10,007 bases of DNA, from contig DQHV01000179.1 in the NCBI GenBank assembly GCA_003524335.1, positions 1 to 10,007 on the forward strand, in the 5' to 3' direction. The position numbers were made by a program, and so were the translations under genes. The first letter of the stretch is position 1. Every line of letters starts with the position of its first letter. Shown here one piece after another: positions 1 through 8,336 of the stretch. Below the pieces are notes generated by a model, which was not told the origin of the DNA, did no database searches, and worked only from the letters and a program-made list of their open reading frames with translations. This stretch comes from Candidatus Aminicenantota bacterium. GTDB taxonomy: Bacteria > Acidobacteriota > Aminicenantia > Aminicenantales > UBA8522.

Positions 1-1660
1 AGGGAGGGATAAACTCCTTTCCCAGAAAATTGTAGGCGACGCCGGCGACGACGATCAGCAGGACGAAAGCGGTGATCAGCTTCTTTTTGTGCCGCAGGCT
101 TCCAAGGAGAAGACCGCGGTAGGTTTTCGACAGAAACACGCAAACAGGATTGGGTTTATCTCGCAGGTGCTTCTCCGTCAGGAACACCGAGGCCAAGATC
201 GGCTGGAGGGTGACGTTGAGGATCATAGCGGCAAACAGCGCAGCAGCCACGGCAAAGGCCGTCGGCCGGAACATGGCGCCTTCCATGCCCTGAAGGGTGA
301 GGAGTGGCAAGAAGACGAGGATGATGATCAGGCTGGCTGAGAACAGATATTTCCCGACTTCCTTGGCCGCTACGGATATGAATTCCTGCCGACCGGGCAG
401 CTCCTTATTTTCACCGAGGACCCGGAAGATATTTTCGACCATGATGATCGACCCGTTGGCCATCTTGCCGATACCGATGGCCAGACCGCCGATGGACATG
501 ACCGTCAGCTTGATGCCGAACAGGTCCATCAGGACAAGGGACATCAAAATCGACAGGGGAATGGTGAGCGAGGCGATCAGAGAACTCCTCAGGTTCCACA
601 TAAAAAACATCATGACCAAGACGATGAGGAGAGCCCCCTCAAGGATGGAGACTTCCACGTGATTGATGGACTTGATGATCAAAACGGACTGGTCATAGAA
701 GGGTTTTACCTTGATTTGCGGCGGGAGGTCTTTCGCCACCCGGGCGATCGCCTGCTTGATGTTGCGGATGGCGCTCAGGGTGTCCCCCCCGTATTGTTTC
801 TCAACGGTGACGTATACGGCTTCAGCGGCGTTGTGGCTGGCGGCGTCCCGGCGAAACCGACCCCCGACCCTGACCTCGGCCACATCCTTGACAAAAACAG
901 GGACATTGTTGCGAGAAGTGATGACGGTCTTCTCGATATGCTCGAGCGTTTCGACTCTCCCCATACCCTTGATTAAAACCTCCTGGGCTCCATTGGTGAT
1001 GATCCCGCCGGAGAAATTCCGGTTGCTATTCTCGATGGCCTCTTTGACATCGTCGATCGTGATGTCATAGTTCTTGAGCATTTCCGGCTTGAGATAGACT
1101 TGAAACTGTTTGACAAACCCACCTAGGTTAATGATGAAGGAAACTCCAGGTACACCCTGCAACTGATAGCGGATCGTCCAGTCGGCCGCCGAGCGGAGCT
1201 CAAGGGGATCAACCCCTTCGCCGGTCACCGCAAACTCGAAGACCTCCCCCATTCTCGAAGATACCGGTCCCAGGATCGGCTGGGTCGTGCCGATCGGCAG
1301 CCGACCGGTGATCAGTTCGAGCTTGCTCGAAACGATCTGCCGGGCCAGGTAGATATCCGTTCCCCAGTCGAACTCCACCGTGACGACGGAATCGCCGGTC
1401 GTCGACTCCGAGCGGACGCGGGTGACGTAGGGCGCGCCGGAAAGCAGGCTTTCCAGAGGCAGAGAGATCAGCCGTTCCACGTCCTCCGAGGCCATGCCCT
1501 GGTTTTCGGTGATGATCTTAACAAGAGGGGCATTGAGGTCGGGGTAGATGTCCTTGGGAATGCGGAAATAAACGATCACCCCCCAGAGACAGACGAGGAC
1601 GATGAGCAGGACCGTCAGCAGCCTGTGCTTGAGAGAAAAATCGATCAGGCGGTCGATCAT
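1..1660 (-). CDS. CusA/CzcA-type heavy-metal RND efflux pump, N-terminal 553 residues (3' end outside window)
   Basis: Inner-membrane proton-driven pump of a tripartite efflux complex, family HME-RND. The reverse strand is open from ATG at 1660 to the window edge, about half of a usual ~1,030-residue pump. GGAGG lies 5 nt before the ATG. Seen: TM1 at ~12-32; a large periplasmic porter part at ~33-335 with the family-like stretches TDIYLARQ (101-108) and DVAEVRVGG (259-267); TM2-TM6 between ~339 and ~494; and the start of TM7 at ~528-545. TM4 reads GGLAIGIGKMANGSIIMVEN (391-410). The position that is Asp in CusA/CzcA (MVDA or IVDG) is Asn402 (codon AAC at 457-455), and Lys399 lies three residues before it. 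The gene follows the adaptor gene by 14 nt in the same operon. The metal specificity is unknown: the central-pore methionines of CusA would lie outside the window. Family assignment is sure; transport competence is not. Confidence 0.95.
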   Translation of the reverse strand, partial: MIDRLIDFSLKHRLLTVLLIVLVCLWGVIVYFRIPKDIYPDLNAPLVKIITENQGMASEDVERLISLPLESLLSGAPYVTRVRSESTTGDSVVTVEFDWGTDIYLARQIVSSKLELITGRLPIGTTQPILGPVSSRMGEVFEFAVTGEGVDPLELRSAADWTIRYQLQGVPGVSFIINLGGFVKQFQVYLKPEMLKNYDITIDDVKEAIENSNRNFSGGIITNGAQEVLIKGMGRVETLEHIEKTVITSRNNVPVFVKDVAEVRVGGRFRRDAASHNAAEAVYVTVEKQYGGDTLSAIRNIKQAIARVAKDLPPQIKVKPFYDQSVLIIKSINHVEVSILEGALLIVLVMMFFMWNLRSSLIASLTIPLSILMSLVLMDLFGIKLTVMSIGGLAIGIGKMANGSIIMVENIFRVLGENKELPGRQEFISVAAKEVGKYLFSASLIIILVFLPLLTLQGMEGAMFRPTAFAVAAALFAAMILNVTLQPILASVFLTEKHLRDKPNPVCVFLSKTYRGLLLGSLRHKKKLITAFVLLIVVAGVAYNFLGKEFIPP

Positions 1661-1674
1661 GATTTCCTCCAGGA

Positions 1675-2967
1675 TCAATGGATGTGTGAGGAGCGCAGGA
1701 CCTCTTCATAGTACTTGGACTTGAGCTGGTAGTTGCCTGCCGTTACGACTTCATCGCCCTCTGTGAGGCCTTCGAGAATCTGCCAGTAGCCGCCTTCCTT
1801 GATGCCCAGACTGACGGCCTGAAGCCGGTAGCCTTCGGCGGCGGAGATGAAGACGATCTTTCGGTCCCGGTCGTCGAGGACGGCGGCTTCGGGCAAAGCC
1901 AGCACCGCATCCGGATGATTGAGAAAGACGGTCATGTCGGAGAACATCCCCGGCTTGAGTTTGAATTCCCTGTTTCTAATTTCCGTCCGGACGGTAATGG
2001 TGCGGCTGCCCTCGTTTAGGATATCCCCGATGAAGCTGATCTTCCCGGGGAATACCTCTTCGGGATAGGCCGGAACGGAAACTTCGACATCCTGACCGAT
2101 CTTGATCTTAGCGATATCCCTTTCGTAGATTTCGGCCTCGACCCAGAGCAAGGTCGGGTCCATGATGATGAGGACTTCGGTCGCTTGATCCACCATAGCT
2201 CCCCGCACGGCGTTGGAAGCGATGACTTTGCCCCCTATCGGGGCATACAGGCTTATAACAGGATGGACTTGGTGGCTTTTATTCATTTCTTCTACCTGAT
2301 CCTCGGTGAACCCGAGCACGTGGAGCTTCTTCTCGGCGGCGTTCAGTCCGGCCTCGGCGATCTTGAATTCGGCCTCCGTGGTCAGCACGTTTTTCTGGGC
2401 ACCGACACCTCGGTCAAAGAGGTTTTTCTCGCGTTCCAGGTTGCGCTTGGCCAGTTCGAAATCCGCCTGAGCCTTAAAGAAATCGGCTCGGGCCTTGCCC
2501 ACCTCTTCGCTCTGCAGGGTCACAAGCTTCTGTCCCGATTCGACCCAATCGCCGATGTTGGCATGGATATCCGAAATCCGGGCCGGAAAGGCATAGCTGA
2601 CGATGGCCTTTTTCGTCTGCGGCGCCAGGACTTTGCCCATGGCCCGCAGTTGGTTCCGCATCGGCCGGCGCCCGACTATAACAGTCTTGACGTCTATGGC
2701 CTTCCGTTCTTCCGGGCTGAGCTCGAGGAGGACGGAGTTCTTCAGGGCCCGGCCGAGTCCGAGTCCGGGCGGCTCTTTTTGCATCCCCCGCAAGTTACGT
2801 CCCCGGCCTTTCGAAGCGGGCTCCATTGATTGATCAGCAGCCTCTGGCCTGCCGGCAGCGACGGTCTCATCTTTTTTATCTCCATGGACCGAAGCCTTAG
2901 AGCATGCGACCTTCGATCCTGCAATCAGGACAACCAATATAGACGTCAAGATGAGTTTCTTAATCAT
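1675..2967 (-). CDS. Periplasmic adaptor (membrane fusion protein) of RND metal efflux, CusB/CzcB-like
   Basis: Links the RND pump to the outer-membrane channel in the periplasm. The start chosen is ATG at 2967, giving 430 residues, because GGAGG at 2981-2977 lies 9 nt upstream; the in-frame TTG at 2976 directly abuts that ribosome site. Domains in order: an N-terminal hydrophobic export segment (~4-17) with Cys22 in a poor lipobox (KVAC); a charged low-complexity linker (~25-75); the first half of the barrel-sandwich (NIGDWVESGQKL, 137-148); a helical hairpin (~153-218, rich in K, E, A, L); the second half (YAPIGGKV, 241-248); a beta-barrel (~270-350, with LKPGMFSDM at 337-345); and a membrane-proximal end. 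The last residues are SSHIH, with no extended His-rich metal-binding domain. The start overlaps the end of the channel gene by 8 nt, indicating translational coupling. Confidence 0.93.
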   Translation of the reverse strand: MIKKLILTSILVVLIAGSKVACSKASVHGDKKDETVAAGRPEAADQSMEPASKGRGRNLRGMQKEPPGLGLGRALKNSVLLELSPEERKAIDVKTVIVGRRPMRNQLRAMGKVLAPQTKKAIVSYAFPARISDIHANIGDWVESGQKLVTLQSEEVGKARADFFKAQADFELAKRNLEREKNLFDRGVGAQKNVLTTEAEFKIAEAGLNAAEKKLHVLGFTEDQVEEMNKSHQVHPVISLYAPIGGKVIASNAVRGAMVDQATEVLIIMDPTLLWVEAEIYERDIAKIKIGQDVEVSVPAYPEEVFPGKISFIGDILNEGSRTITVRTEIRNREFKLKPGMFSDMTVFLNHPDAVLALPEAAVLDDRDRKIVFISAAEGYRLQAVSLGIKEGGYWQILEGLTEGDEVVTAGNYQLKSKYYEEVLRSSHIH

Positions 2968-4231
2968 GAGAATCAACCTCCAATTTTTGGCCGACGGATT
3001 TCTCCAAGGCGGCCAATGCCAGACTGAAATTATGAAGCGTGTCGGCGTAGGATTTCCTGGCTTCGATCAGGGTCCGCCGGGCCTCGACGAGCTCAAGGCC
3101 GCCGATCTCCCCCTCCTGGAAGCTGAAAAGAAACATGTTGTAGGCCTCCTCGGCCTGAGCGAGGATCTCCTTTTCGAAGAGTTCGATTTGGTTGCGGGCC
3201 ATCAGGGCATTGGCATAAGCTTCTTCCACTTCCAGGCCAATGGCGTTGCTGAGGTGCTCTTTCTCCCTGCGCAGCGCCTCGAGGTTGGCTCGGGCTTCGG
3301 CAATCACTCCCTTCTGGGGCTGCCAGAAAAAGAGAGGGATGGGAAAGGAGAGTGTGAAATCCCAGCTGGTCGCCACGCCGGAAAGCCGGTGGCGTGAGAG
3401 ACCCAGGCTGAAGTCGGGAAGGTAGCTCAATTGACCCAGGGTCTTGCGCAAATTTTCTTTTTCCAGGGAAAAACCAAGGCGCTTGACCTCGGGCCGAAAA
3501 GACAAGGCCTTCTGTTTCAGCTCGTCGAGGGATATACGGAGGCTGTCCCTCTGAAACTCGCCCGCGATTTCGAGCGGCTCGTATTTTTTGCGGGCCAGCA
3601 GGAAATTCAGGCGGGCCCTGCCCAGCCGGACTTCGTTGACGGCGGCCCGGACGGAATTCTCCGCCTTGGCCGTTTCGACGCGAGCCCTCAGCACTTCGAC
3701 CCTGGCGACATCGCCGGCTTCGTGCTTGATCTCCGCCTTCTGGAGATAGTCGCGCGAGAGCTCCAAATCCTGCTCGGCATATTTCAGGATCTGCTGAGCG
3801 AGAAGAAGGCCGTAGAAGGCCTGCTTGACCTGATAGGTGATATCCAGTTTCAGGAGTTCGGTGTCCGCCTGGATTTCCAGCGATTCCTGGGTGGCGACTC
3901 GTCCTCTCAGGGATCTCTTGCCGGGAAAATCCAGGCTCTGGCTTAAGCCAAAATAGGATTCGTCCGACCTCTTGAAATCGAAAAGCCTCGGCTGCAAGTC
4001 GGAGTCGAAACCGAGATTGGGCTGTGCAAACGCCTTGGCCTGATGGATCCGGGCCAAAGATGCCTGGTAGAGCAGGTGTGAAGATTGAAGGAGGGGATTT
4101 TGCTCGAGGGCAAGGCCGATACACTGCTCCAGGGTGAAAGTCTCCCTAGCCGGCGGCGATTGAATCGGCCCATTCGGGAACAAGCAGAATATCCAGAGAA
4201 CGGAAAAGACCAGGCTGATCATAGCTTTCAT
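2960..4231 (-). CDS. TolC/CzcC-family outer-membrane efflux protein
   Basis: Outer-membrane channel with a periplasmic helical tunnel, completing the tripartite pump with the two downstream genes. It has 423 residues from ATG at 4231, normal for the CzcC/CusC group. A signal peptide covers ~1-25. The two internal repeats typical of the family are visible: TFTLEQCIGLALEQNP near 32-47 opens the first and FRPEVKRLGFSLEKENLR near 246-262 opens the second. The strand regions include SQSLDFPGKR (~98-106) and FTLSFPIPLFF (~292-302), with long Ala/Glu/Lys/Leu coiled-coil helices between. Start choice is uncertain: GTG 4234, ATG 4231 and ATG 4222 are all in frame. The near-perfect ribosome site GAGGAGG (4240-4234) is 2 nt from ATG 4231 and 11 nt from ATG 4222. 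The stop (2962-2960) lies inside the adaptor's first codons. Confidence 0.93.
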   Translation of the reverse strand: MKAMISLVFSVLWIFCLFPNGPIQSPPARETFTLEQCIGLALEQNPLLQSSHLLYQASLARIHQAKAFAQPNLGFDSDLQPRLFDFKRSDESYFGLSQSLDFPGKRSLRGRVATQESLEIQADTELLKLDITYQVKQAFYGLLLAQQILKYAEQDLELSRDYLQKAEIKHEAGDVARVEVLRARVETAKAENSVRAAVNEVRLGRARLNFLLARKKYEPLEIAGEFQRDSLRISLDELKQKALSFRPEVKRLGFSLEKENLRKTLGQLSYLPDFSLGLSRHRLSGVATSWDFTLSFPIPLFFWQPQKGVIAEARANLEALRREKEHLSNAIGLEVEEAYANALMARNQIELFEKEILAQAEEAYNMFLFSFQEGEIGGLELVEARRTLIEARKSYADTLHNFSLALAALEKSVGQKLEVDSHD

Positions 4232-4258
4232 CACCTCCTCAATGGAGTTAGGGAAGGG

Positions 4259-4275
4259 ACTCTAAAAGATAGAGT
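4259..4275. repeat. Inverted repeat ACTCTA-N5-TAGAGT between the small membrane gene and the efflux channel gene
   Basis: Perfect 6-bp arms (4259-4264 and 4270-4275) around a 5-nt AAAGA loop, within the only spacer inside the efflux operon. No T-run follows on either strand, so it is not a classical intrinsic terminator. It could be an operator or an mRNA processing hairpin; the arms are short and chance is possible. Confidence 0.4.
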
Positions 4276-4291
4276 TTGGGCGAGGAAGGCG

Positions 4292-4570
4292 CTAGGCGGG
4301 CGGAGGAGAACGAGACACGAGGTCGAAGTAGACGGCCGGGCTTTCGGCGCGAGATTCCCAAACGGGCAGGATCTCGACGAGCAAGAGCCGGGGCAGAATG
4401 ATGGTCAGGCCCAGGCCGACGGCCAGAGAGGTCGTTTGGAAATGACAGGCCGGACAGGAACCATCCGGGCGAAGGCCCTTTTCAGTATGAAAGAAATGGA
4501 CAAACAAGGTGGCAAAAAGGAAGATGGCGAAAACGCCCAGGAAAAGAAAGCCACGTCTTCTTCGGCTCAT
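4292..4570 (-). CDS. Small two-helix membrane protein with a Cys/His periplasmic loop (unrecognised family)
   Basis: First gene of the efflux operon, 92 residues; I do not recognise the family. Seen: basic N-terminus MSRRRR, hydrophobic helix ~7-27, a loop containing His25, His28, Cys39, Cys42 and His43 (SCPACHFQ), a second hydrophobic segment ~48-69, and a polar C-tail. By the positive-inside rule the Cys/His loop should face the periplasm. CPACH fits the CxxCH haem-c signature, but a metal- or thiol-capturing role is equally possible. The frame extends upstream to ATG 4651 (119 residues), but that ATG lies inside a 17-bp palindrome and has no ribosome site, so ATG 4570 was chosen. It also lacks a clear Shine-Dalgarno, and a candidate promoter would give a leader of only ~5 nt. 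A 60-nt gap with a hairpin separates it from the channel gene. The context suggests an accessory role in metal handling; that is inference. Confidence 0.65.
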   Translation of the reverse strand: MSRRRRGFLFLGVFAIFLFATLFVHFFHTEKGLRPDGSCPACHFQTTSLAVGLGLTIILPRLLLVEILPVWESRAESPAVYFDLVSRSPPPA

Positions 4571-4581
4571 CGTTAAACCAG

Positions 4582-4611
4582 ATTTTAGACCAGGTCTCTT
4601 CGAAAAAGCAA
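4582..4611 (-). promoter_or_regulatory. Candidate promoter for the efflux operon
   Basis: On the reverse strand TTGCTT (4611-4606), an 18-nt spacer and TAAAAT (4587-4582). The -10 box matches five of six consensus bases, the -35 only three. Initiation would fall near 4575, giving an almost leaderless message for the ATG at 4570. The spacer holds the 11-bp palindrome AGACC-A-GGTCT (4587-4597). Confidence 0.3.
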
Positions 4612-4636
4612 GCAAAAGATCAAGAAAACGACCAAA

Positions 4637-4653
4637 AAATGGATTATCCATTT
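4637..4653. promoter_or_regulatory. 17-bp perfect palindrome, probable operator in the divergent intergenic region
   Basis: AAATGGAT-T-ATCCATTT: two exact 8-bp arms around a central T. It covers the position where the -35 element of the racemase promoter should lie and sits upstream of the oppositely oriented efflux operon. Size and symmetry fit a dimeric helix-turn-helix repressor. No regulator gene is in the window. Confidence 0.5.
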
Positions 4654-4673
4654 GCCGCGGAATCTTTTATAAT
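4645..4673 (+). promoter_or_regulatory. Candidate promoter of the racemase gene
   Basis: A perfect TATAAT at 4668-4673, with only a weak -35 (TATCCA, 4645-4650) at 17 nt. Initiation would be near 4680, just before GGAGGG at 4681-4686. The weak -35 overlaps the 17-bp palindrome, which suggests regulation. Confidence 0.5.
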
Positions 4674-4695
4674 CAAACCCGGAGGGAAATAGAAA

Positions 4696-5415
4696 ATGTT
4701 AAAAGCGGAGAAGGCCATGAAAACAATCGGCCTCGTCGGCGGGATGAGCTGGGAGTCGACCCTCGAATACTACCGGGTCATCAACCAATACACGAAAGAA
4801 CGGCTGGGCGGTTTTCACTCGGCCAAAGTCGTTCTCTACTCGGTGGACTTTGCCGAAGTGGAGTCTCAGCAACATGAGGGACGATGGGATGATCTGACCC
4901 GGCTGATGATCGACGCCGCTCAGAGAGTGGAACGGGCCGGAGCTGAGGTCCTCGTTATCTGTACCAATACCATGCACAAGATGGCCGACGATGTCCAAGG
5001 GAAGATCCGCATCCCCGTCCTCCACATCGTCGATGCCGCAGCCGAAGCGATTAAATCCCGCTCGATCAAAAAGGTGGGGCTGCTGGGGACCCGGTTCACC
5101 ATGGAGCAGGATTTCTATAAGCAGAGGCTGATCCGGAACCATGGACTTGAGGTTATCATTCCCGAGGAGAAGGAAAGAGAGGCCATCCACCGCATCCTCT
5201 ACAACGAACTCTGCCTGGGAGAGATCAAAGAGCAATCGAAGGGGACCTTCCGGGCGATCATCGCGGGCCTCAAGGCCCGGGGCGCCCAGGGCATCGTCCT
5301 GGGCTGCACCGAGATCCCAATATTAGTGAGTCAGGACGACTACAGAATCCCTCTCTTTGATACGACCACCCTGCATGCCCGGGCGGCCGTGGATTTTGCT
5401 TTAAACGGCTCTTGA
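4696..5415 (+). CDS. Aspartate/glutamate racemase-family amino acid racemase (YgeA-like)
   Basis: Cytoplasmic cofactor-independent racemase that interconverts L- and D-amino acids by two-base chemistry with a cysteine pair. It has 239 residues from ATG 4696, or 232 from ATG 4717, where relatives usually begin (MKTIGLVGGMSWES). ATG 4696 has GGAGGG 9 nt upstream; ATG 4717 has GGAG 6 nt upstream. Both are usable and the stronger site was taken. Seen: N-terminal GGMSWEST (15-22); first catalytic cysteine in VICTNTMHK (Cys89); second domain beginning KKVGLLGTRFTM (125-136); second catalytic cysteine in GCTEIPIL (Cys204); and a C-terminal LFDTTTLHARAAVDFAL helix. Both lobes of the duplicated fold are intact. 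There is no signal peptide. The pot-type transporter operon follows 78 bp downstream on the same strand. The substrate amino acid cannot be told; family members act on Asp, Glu, homoserine and others. Confidence 0.9.
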   Translation: MLKAEKAMKTIGLVGGMSWESTLEYYRVINQYTKERLGGFHSAKVVLYSVDFAEVESQQHEGRWDDLTRLMIDAAQRVERAGAEVLVICTNTMHKMADDVQGKIRIPVLHIVDAAAEAIKSRSIKKVGLLGTRFTMEQDFYKQRLIRNHGLEVIIPEEKEREAIHRILYNELCLGEIKEQSKGTFRAIIAGLKARGAQGIVLGCTEIPILVSQDDYRIPLFDTTTLHARAAVDFALNGS

Positions 5416-5440
5416 AAAATCTGCGGATTGTCTTCAGAAT
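5412..5440 (+). promoter_or_regulatory. Candidate promoter of the potABCD operon
   Basis: TTGAAA (5412-5417), a 17-nt spacer, then CAGAAT (5435-5440). The -35 matches five of six and the -10 four of six consensus bases. The -35 overlaps the racemase stop codon. The remaining leader holds the 8-bp palindrome GGCCGGCC (5464-5471) and the ribosome site AGGAG. No terminator separates the racemase gene, so read-through is possible. Confidence 0.35.
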
Positions 5441-5493
5441 AGGCTCTCCCGGAAAATCCAAATGGCCGGCCGCAAGATCAGGAGCGCACGTGG

Positions 5494-6666
<1,173 letters not shown>

Positions 6667-6678
6667 GGGACCGGACCG

Positions 6679-7545
6679 ATGAAGAGGGAGTCGCGCCAGA
6701 AAGTCCGGGAGTCCTTAGTTTCGTTTCCCTCGCTCTTCTGGCTCTCCTTGTTTTTCATCGTCCCTACGCTCTTCGTTTTTGCCATCGCCTTGAAGCCGGC
6801 CAACCCCTATGGAGGCATCGGTTCCGGTTGGACTTGGGACAACCTTCGCTCTCTTGTTAATCCGAACTATCTCGCCGTGGCCTGGCGGACGCTCTGGATC
6901 AGCGTCCTGTCCGCGGCCGTCTGCATCGTCCTGGCAACGCCAATCGGCTATTATCTGGCCCGGGTGACCGCCAGATGGAAGGGCTTCTTCCTCATGCTCA
7001 TCATTGTCCCTTTCTGGACCAATTTCCTGATCCGGATTTTCGCCTGGAAGGTCCTCCTCCATCCGGAGGGGGCGATCAAGAAGGCCCTCGCTTTCTCCGG
7101 CCTCATCGGCCCCCAGACATCCCTTCTCTATAACGCCGGAGCGGTCGTCCTCGTCACCGTGTACACTTTCCTGCCGTTCACGATTTTGCCTATCTATGCC
7201 GCCGCGGAGAAGTTCGACTTCCAGCTTCTCGAGGCGGCCCGCGACCTCGGCGCCAAGCGCCTCCAGGCTTTCGCCAAGGTCTTCCTCCCCGGGATCCGCC
7301 GGGGGCTCATCACCGCCGTCTTATTCGTCTTCATCCCGGCTCTGGGTTCTTATGTCATCCCCGACATCGTGGGAGGGCCGAGCGGCGAGATGATCGGCAA
7401 CAAGATCGCCCAGAGGGTTTTTGTGGACCGCAACCTGCCCCAGGCCAGCGCGCTGTCCATCGTCCTGATCCTCTCGGTCCTGGCTCCCCTGGTGACAGTC
7501 CTGGTCCTGCAGCGAAAGAGGGATAAGCCGGAGTCCCTGCTCTAG
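6679..7545 (+). CDS. potB: PotB-type ABC importer permease
   Basis: One of two inner-membrane permeases forming the translocation path. It has 288 residues. GAGGGA (6665-6670) lies 8 nt upstream and overlaps the potA stop. Six membrane helices are visible at about 18-38, 70-95, 103-126, 152-172, 210-232 and 256-278. The EAA loop, which docks the ATPase, is EAARDLGAKRLQAFAKVFLP (185-204). PotB-type landmarks are PFWTNFLIRIFAW (111-123) and IPDIVGGPSGEMIGNKI (227-243). The first predicted periplasmic loop begins after KPANPYGG. It follows potA by 12 nt and precedes potC by 8 nt, so it is co-transcribed. Nothing looks truncated. Confidence 0.93.
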   Translation: MKRESRQKVRESLVSFPSLFWLSLFFIVPTLFVFAIALKPANPYGGIGSGWTWDNLRSLVNPNYLAVAWRTLWISVLSAAVCIVLATPIGYYLARVTARWKGFFLMLIIVPFWTNFLIRIFAWKVLLHPEGAIKKALAFSGLIGPQTSLLYNAGAVVLVTVYTFLPFTILPIYAAAEKFDFQLLEAARDLGAKRLQAFAKVFLPGIRRGLITAVLFVFIPALGSYVIPDIVGGPSGEMIGNKIAQRVFVDRNLPQASALSIVLILSVLAPLVTVLVLQRKRDKPESLL

Positions 7546-7553
7546 GTGAAGCG

Positions 7554-8327
7554 ATGAGGCGCAGCCGTTTTCCGTTTATCGTGACCATGGCCGTGCTCTT
7601 CTTTTTTTATCTCCCCATCATCATCCTGATCGTTAATTCTTTCAACGCGTCCCGGTTCGAAAGCGGTTGGCAGGGGTTCTCCCTGATGTGGTATAAGCGC
7701 CTCTTCCACGAACCGGAGATATGGCGCGCGGCCAGGAACTCACTACTCATTGCGGCCGCCGCCACGGCCGTGTCCCTCGTCATCGGGACGACCGCGGCCA
7801 TCGCCCTCCACCGCTTCGCCCGCAGCCGGCTGCAGCGTTTTCATTTCGGCCTCGTCTACACGCCGCTCGTCGTCCCGGAGATCCTGATGGGGATCAGCTT
7901 GCTCATGCTCTTCGTCACCGCGGGTGTCGAGCTGGGCCTGTTCACTATCTTCCTAGCCCACGTGACCTTCTGCATCAGCTTCGTGGCCATGACCGTGCTG
8001 GCCAGGCTCCAGGACTTTGATGAGTCCATCGTCGAAGCTGCCCAGGACCTGGGGGCCGGTTGGTGGGCGACGACCCGGCGGGTCCTCCTTCCCATGCTGC
8101 TGCCCGGCCTCATCGCCGGGGGATTGCTGGCGTTCACGCTGTCCATCGACGATTTCGTTATCACTTTTTTTGTCGCCGGCCCCGGCTCGACGACGCTGCC
8201 CATCCGGGTCTACAGCATGATCAAATACGGGTCGCCACCGCTGATCAATGCGCTCTCCACGATCCTGCTCGTTCTCACCTTCACGGCTGTCGCCGCAAGC
8301 CAGAGGCTATCCCGGTCGCGCCATTAG
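7554..8327 (+). CDS. potC: PotC-type ABC importer permease
   Basis: Partner permease of PotB in the inner membrane. It has 257 residues, normal for PotC. ATG 7554 has AGGTGA at 7544-7549 overlapping the potB stop. Six helices lie at about 8-29, 63-86, 98-122, 128-150, 184-207 and 231-249. The EAA loop is EAAQDLGAGWWATTRRVLLP (161-180). PotC landmarks are LVVPEILMGISL (105-116), LSIDDFVITFFVAGPGSTTL (196-215), LPIRVYSMIKYG (215-226) and the INALSTILL helix (231-239). The gene ends 9 nt before potD. A complete, ordinary family member. Confidence 0.93.
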   Translation: MRRSRFPFIVTMAVLFFFYLPIIILIVNSFNASRFESGWQGFSLMWYKRLFHEPEIWRAARNSLLIAAAATAVSLVIGTTAAIALHRFARSRLQRFHFGLVYTPLVVPEILMGISLLMLFVTAGVELGLFTIFLAHVTFCISFVAMTVLARLQDFDESIVEAAQDLGAGWWATTRRVLLPMLLPGLIAGGLLAFTLSIDDFVITFFVAGPGSTTLPIRVYSMIKYGSPPLINALSTILLVLTFTAVAASQRLSRSRH

Positions 8328-8336
8328 GGAGTCAGA

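Noticed and set aside
2185..2829. 214-codon plus-strand frame antisense to the adaptor gene
   Set aside because: Lies wholly opposite the CusB-like gene, which has clear domain order; no motif or ribosome site supports the antisense frame.
2968..2976. TTG start for the adaptor, three codons upstream of the chosen ATG
   Set aside because: GGAGG directly abuts the TTG, leaving no spacer, while ATG 2967 has the usual 9-nt spacing.
3093..4124. Long 343-codon open frame on the reverse strand within the outer-membrane channel gene
   Set aside because: It is an alternative frame of the TolC-like gene; its product is Pro/Arg/Gly-rich low-complexity, with no domain, and has no ribosome site of its own.
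4085..4576. 163-codon plus-strand frame spanning the start of the channel gene and the small membrane gene
   Set aside because: Hydrophilic, low-complexity product antisense to two better supported genes.
4292..4651. Longer 119-residue version of the small membrane protein starting at 4651
   Set aside because: The start codon lies inside the 17-bp palindrome, lacks a ribosome site, and the extra 27 residues precede the basic residues that normally begin such a membrane protein.
5464..5471. 8-bp palindrome GGCCGGCC before potA
   Set aside because: Common in GC-rich DNA and without further symmetry; no reason to call it a site.
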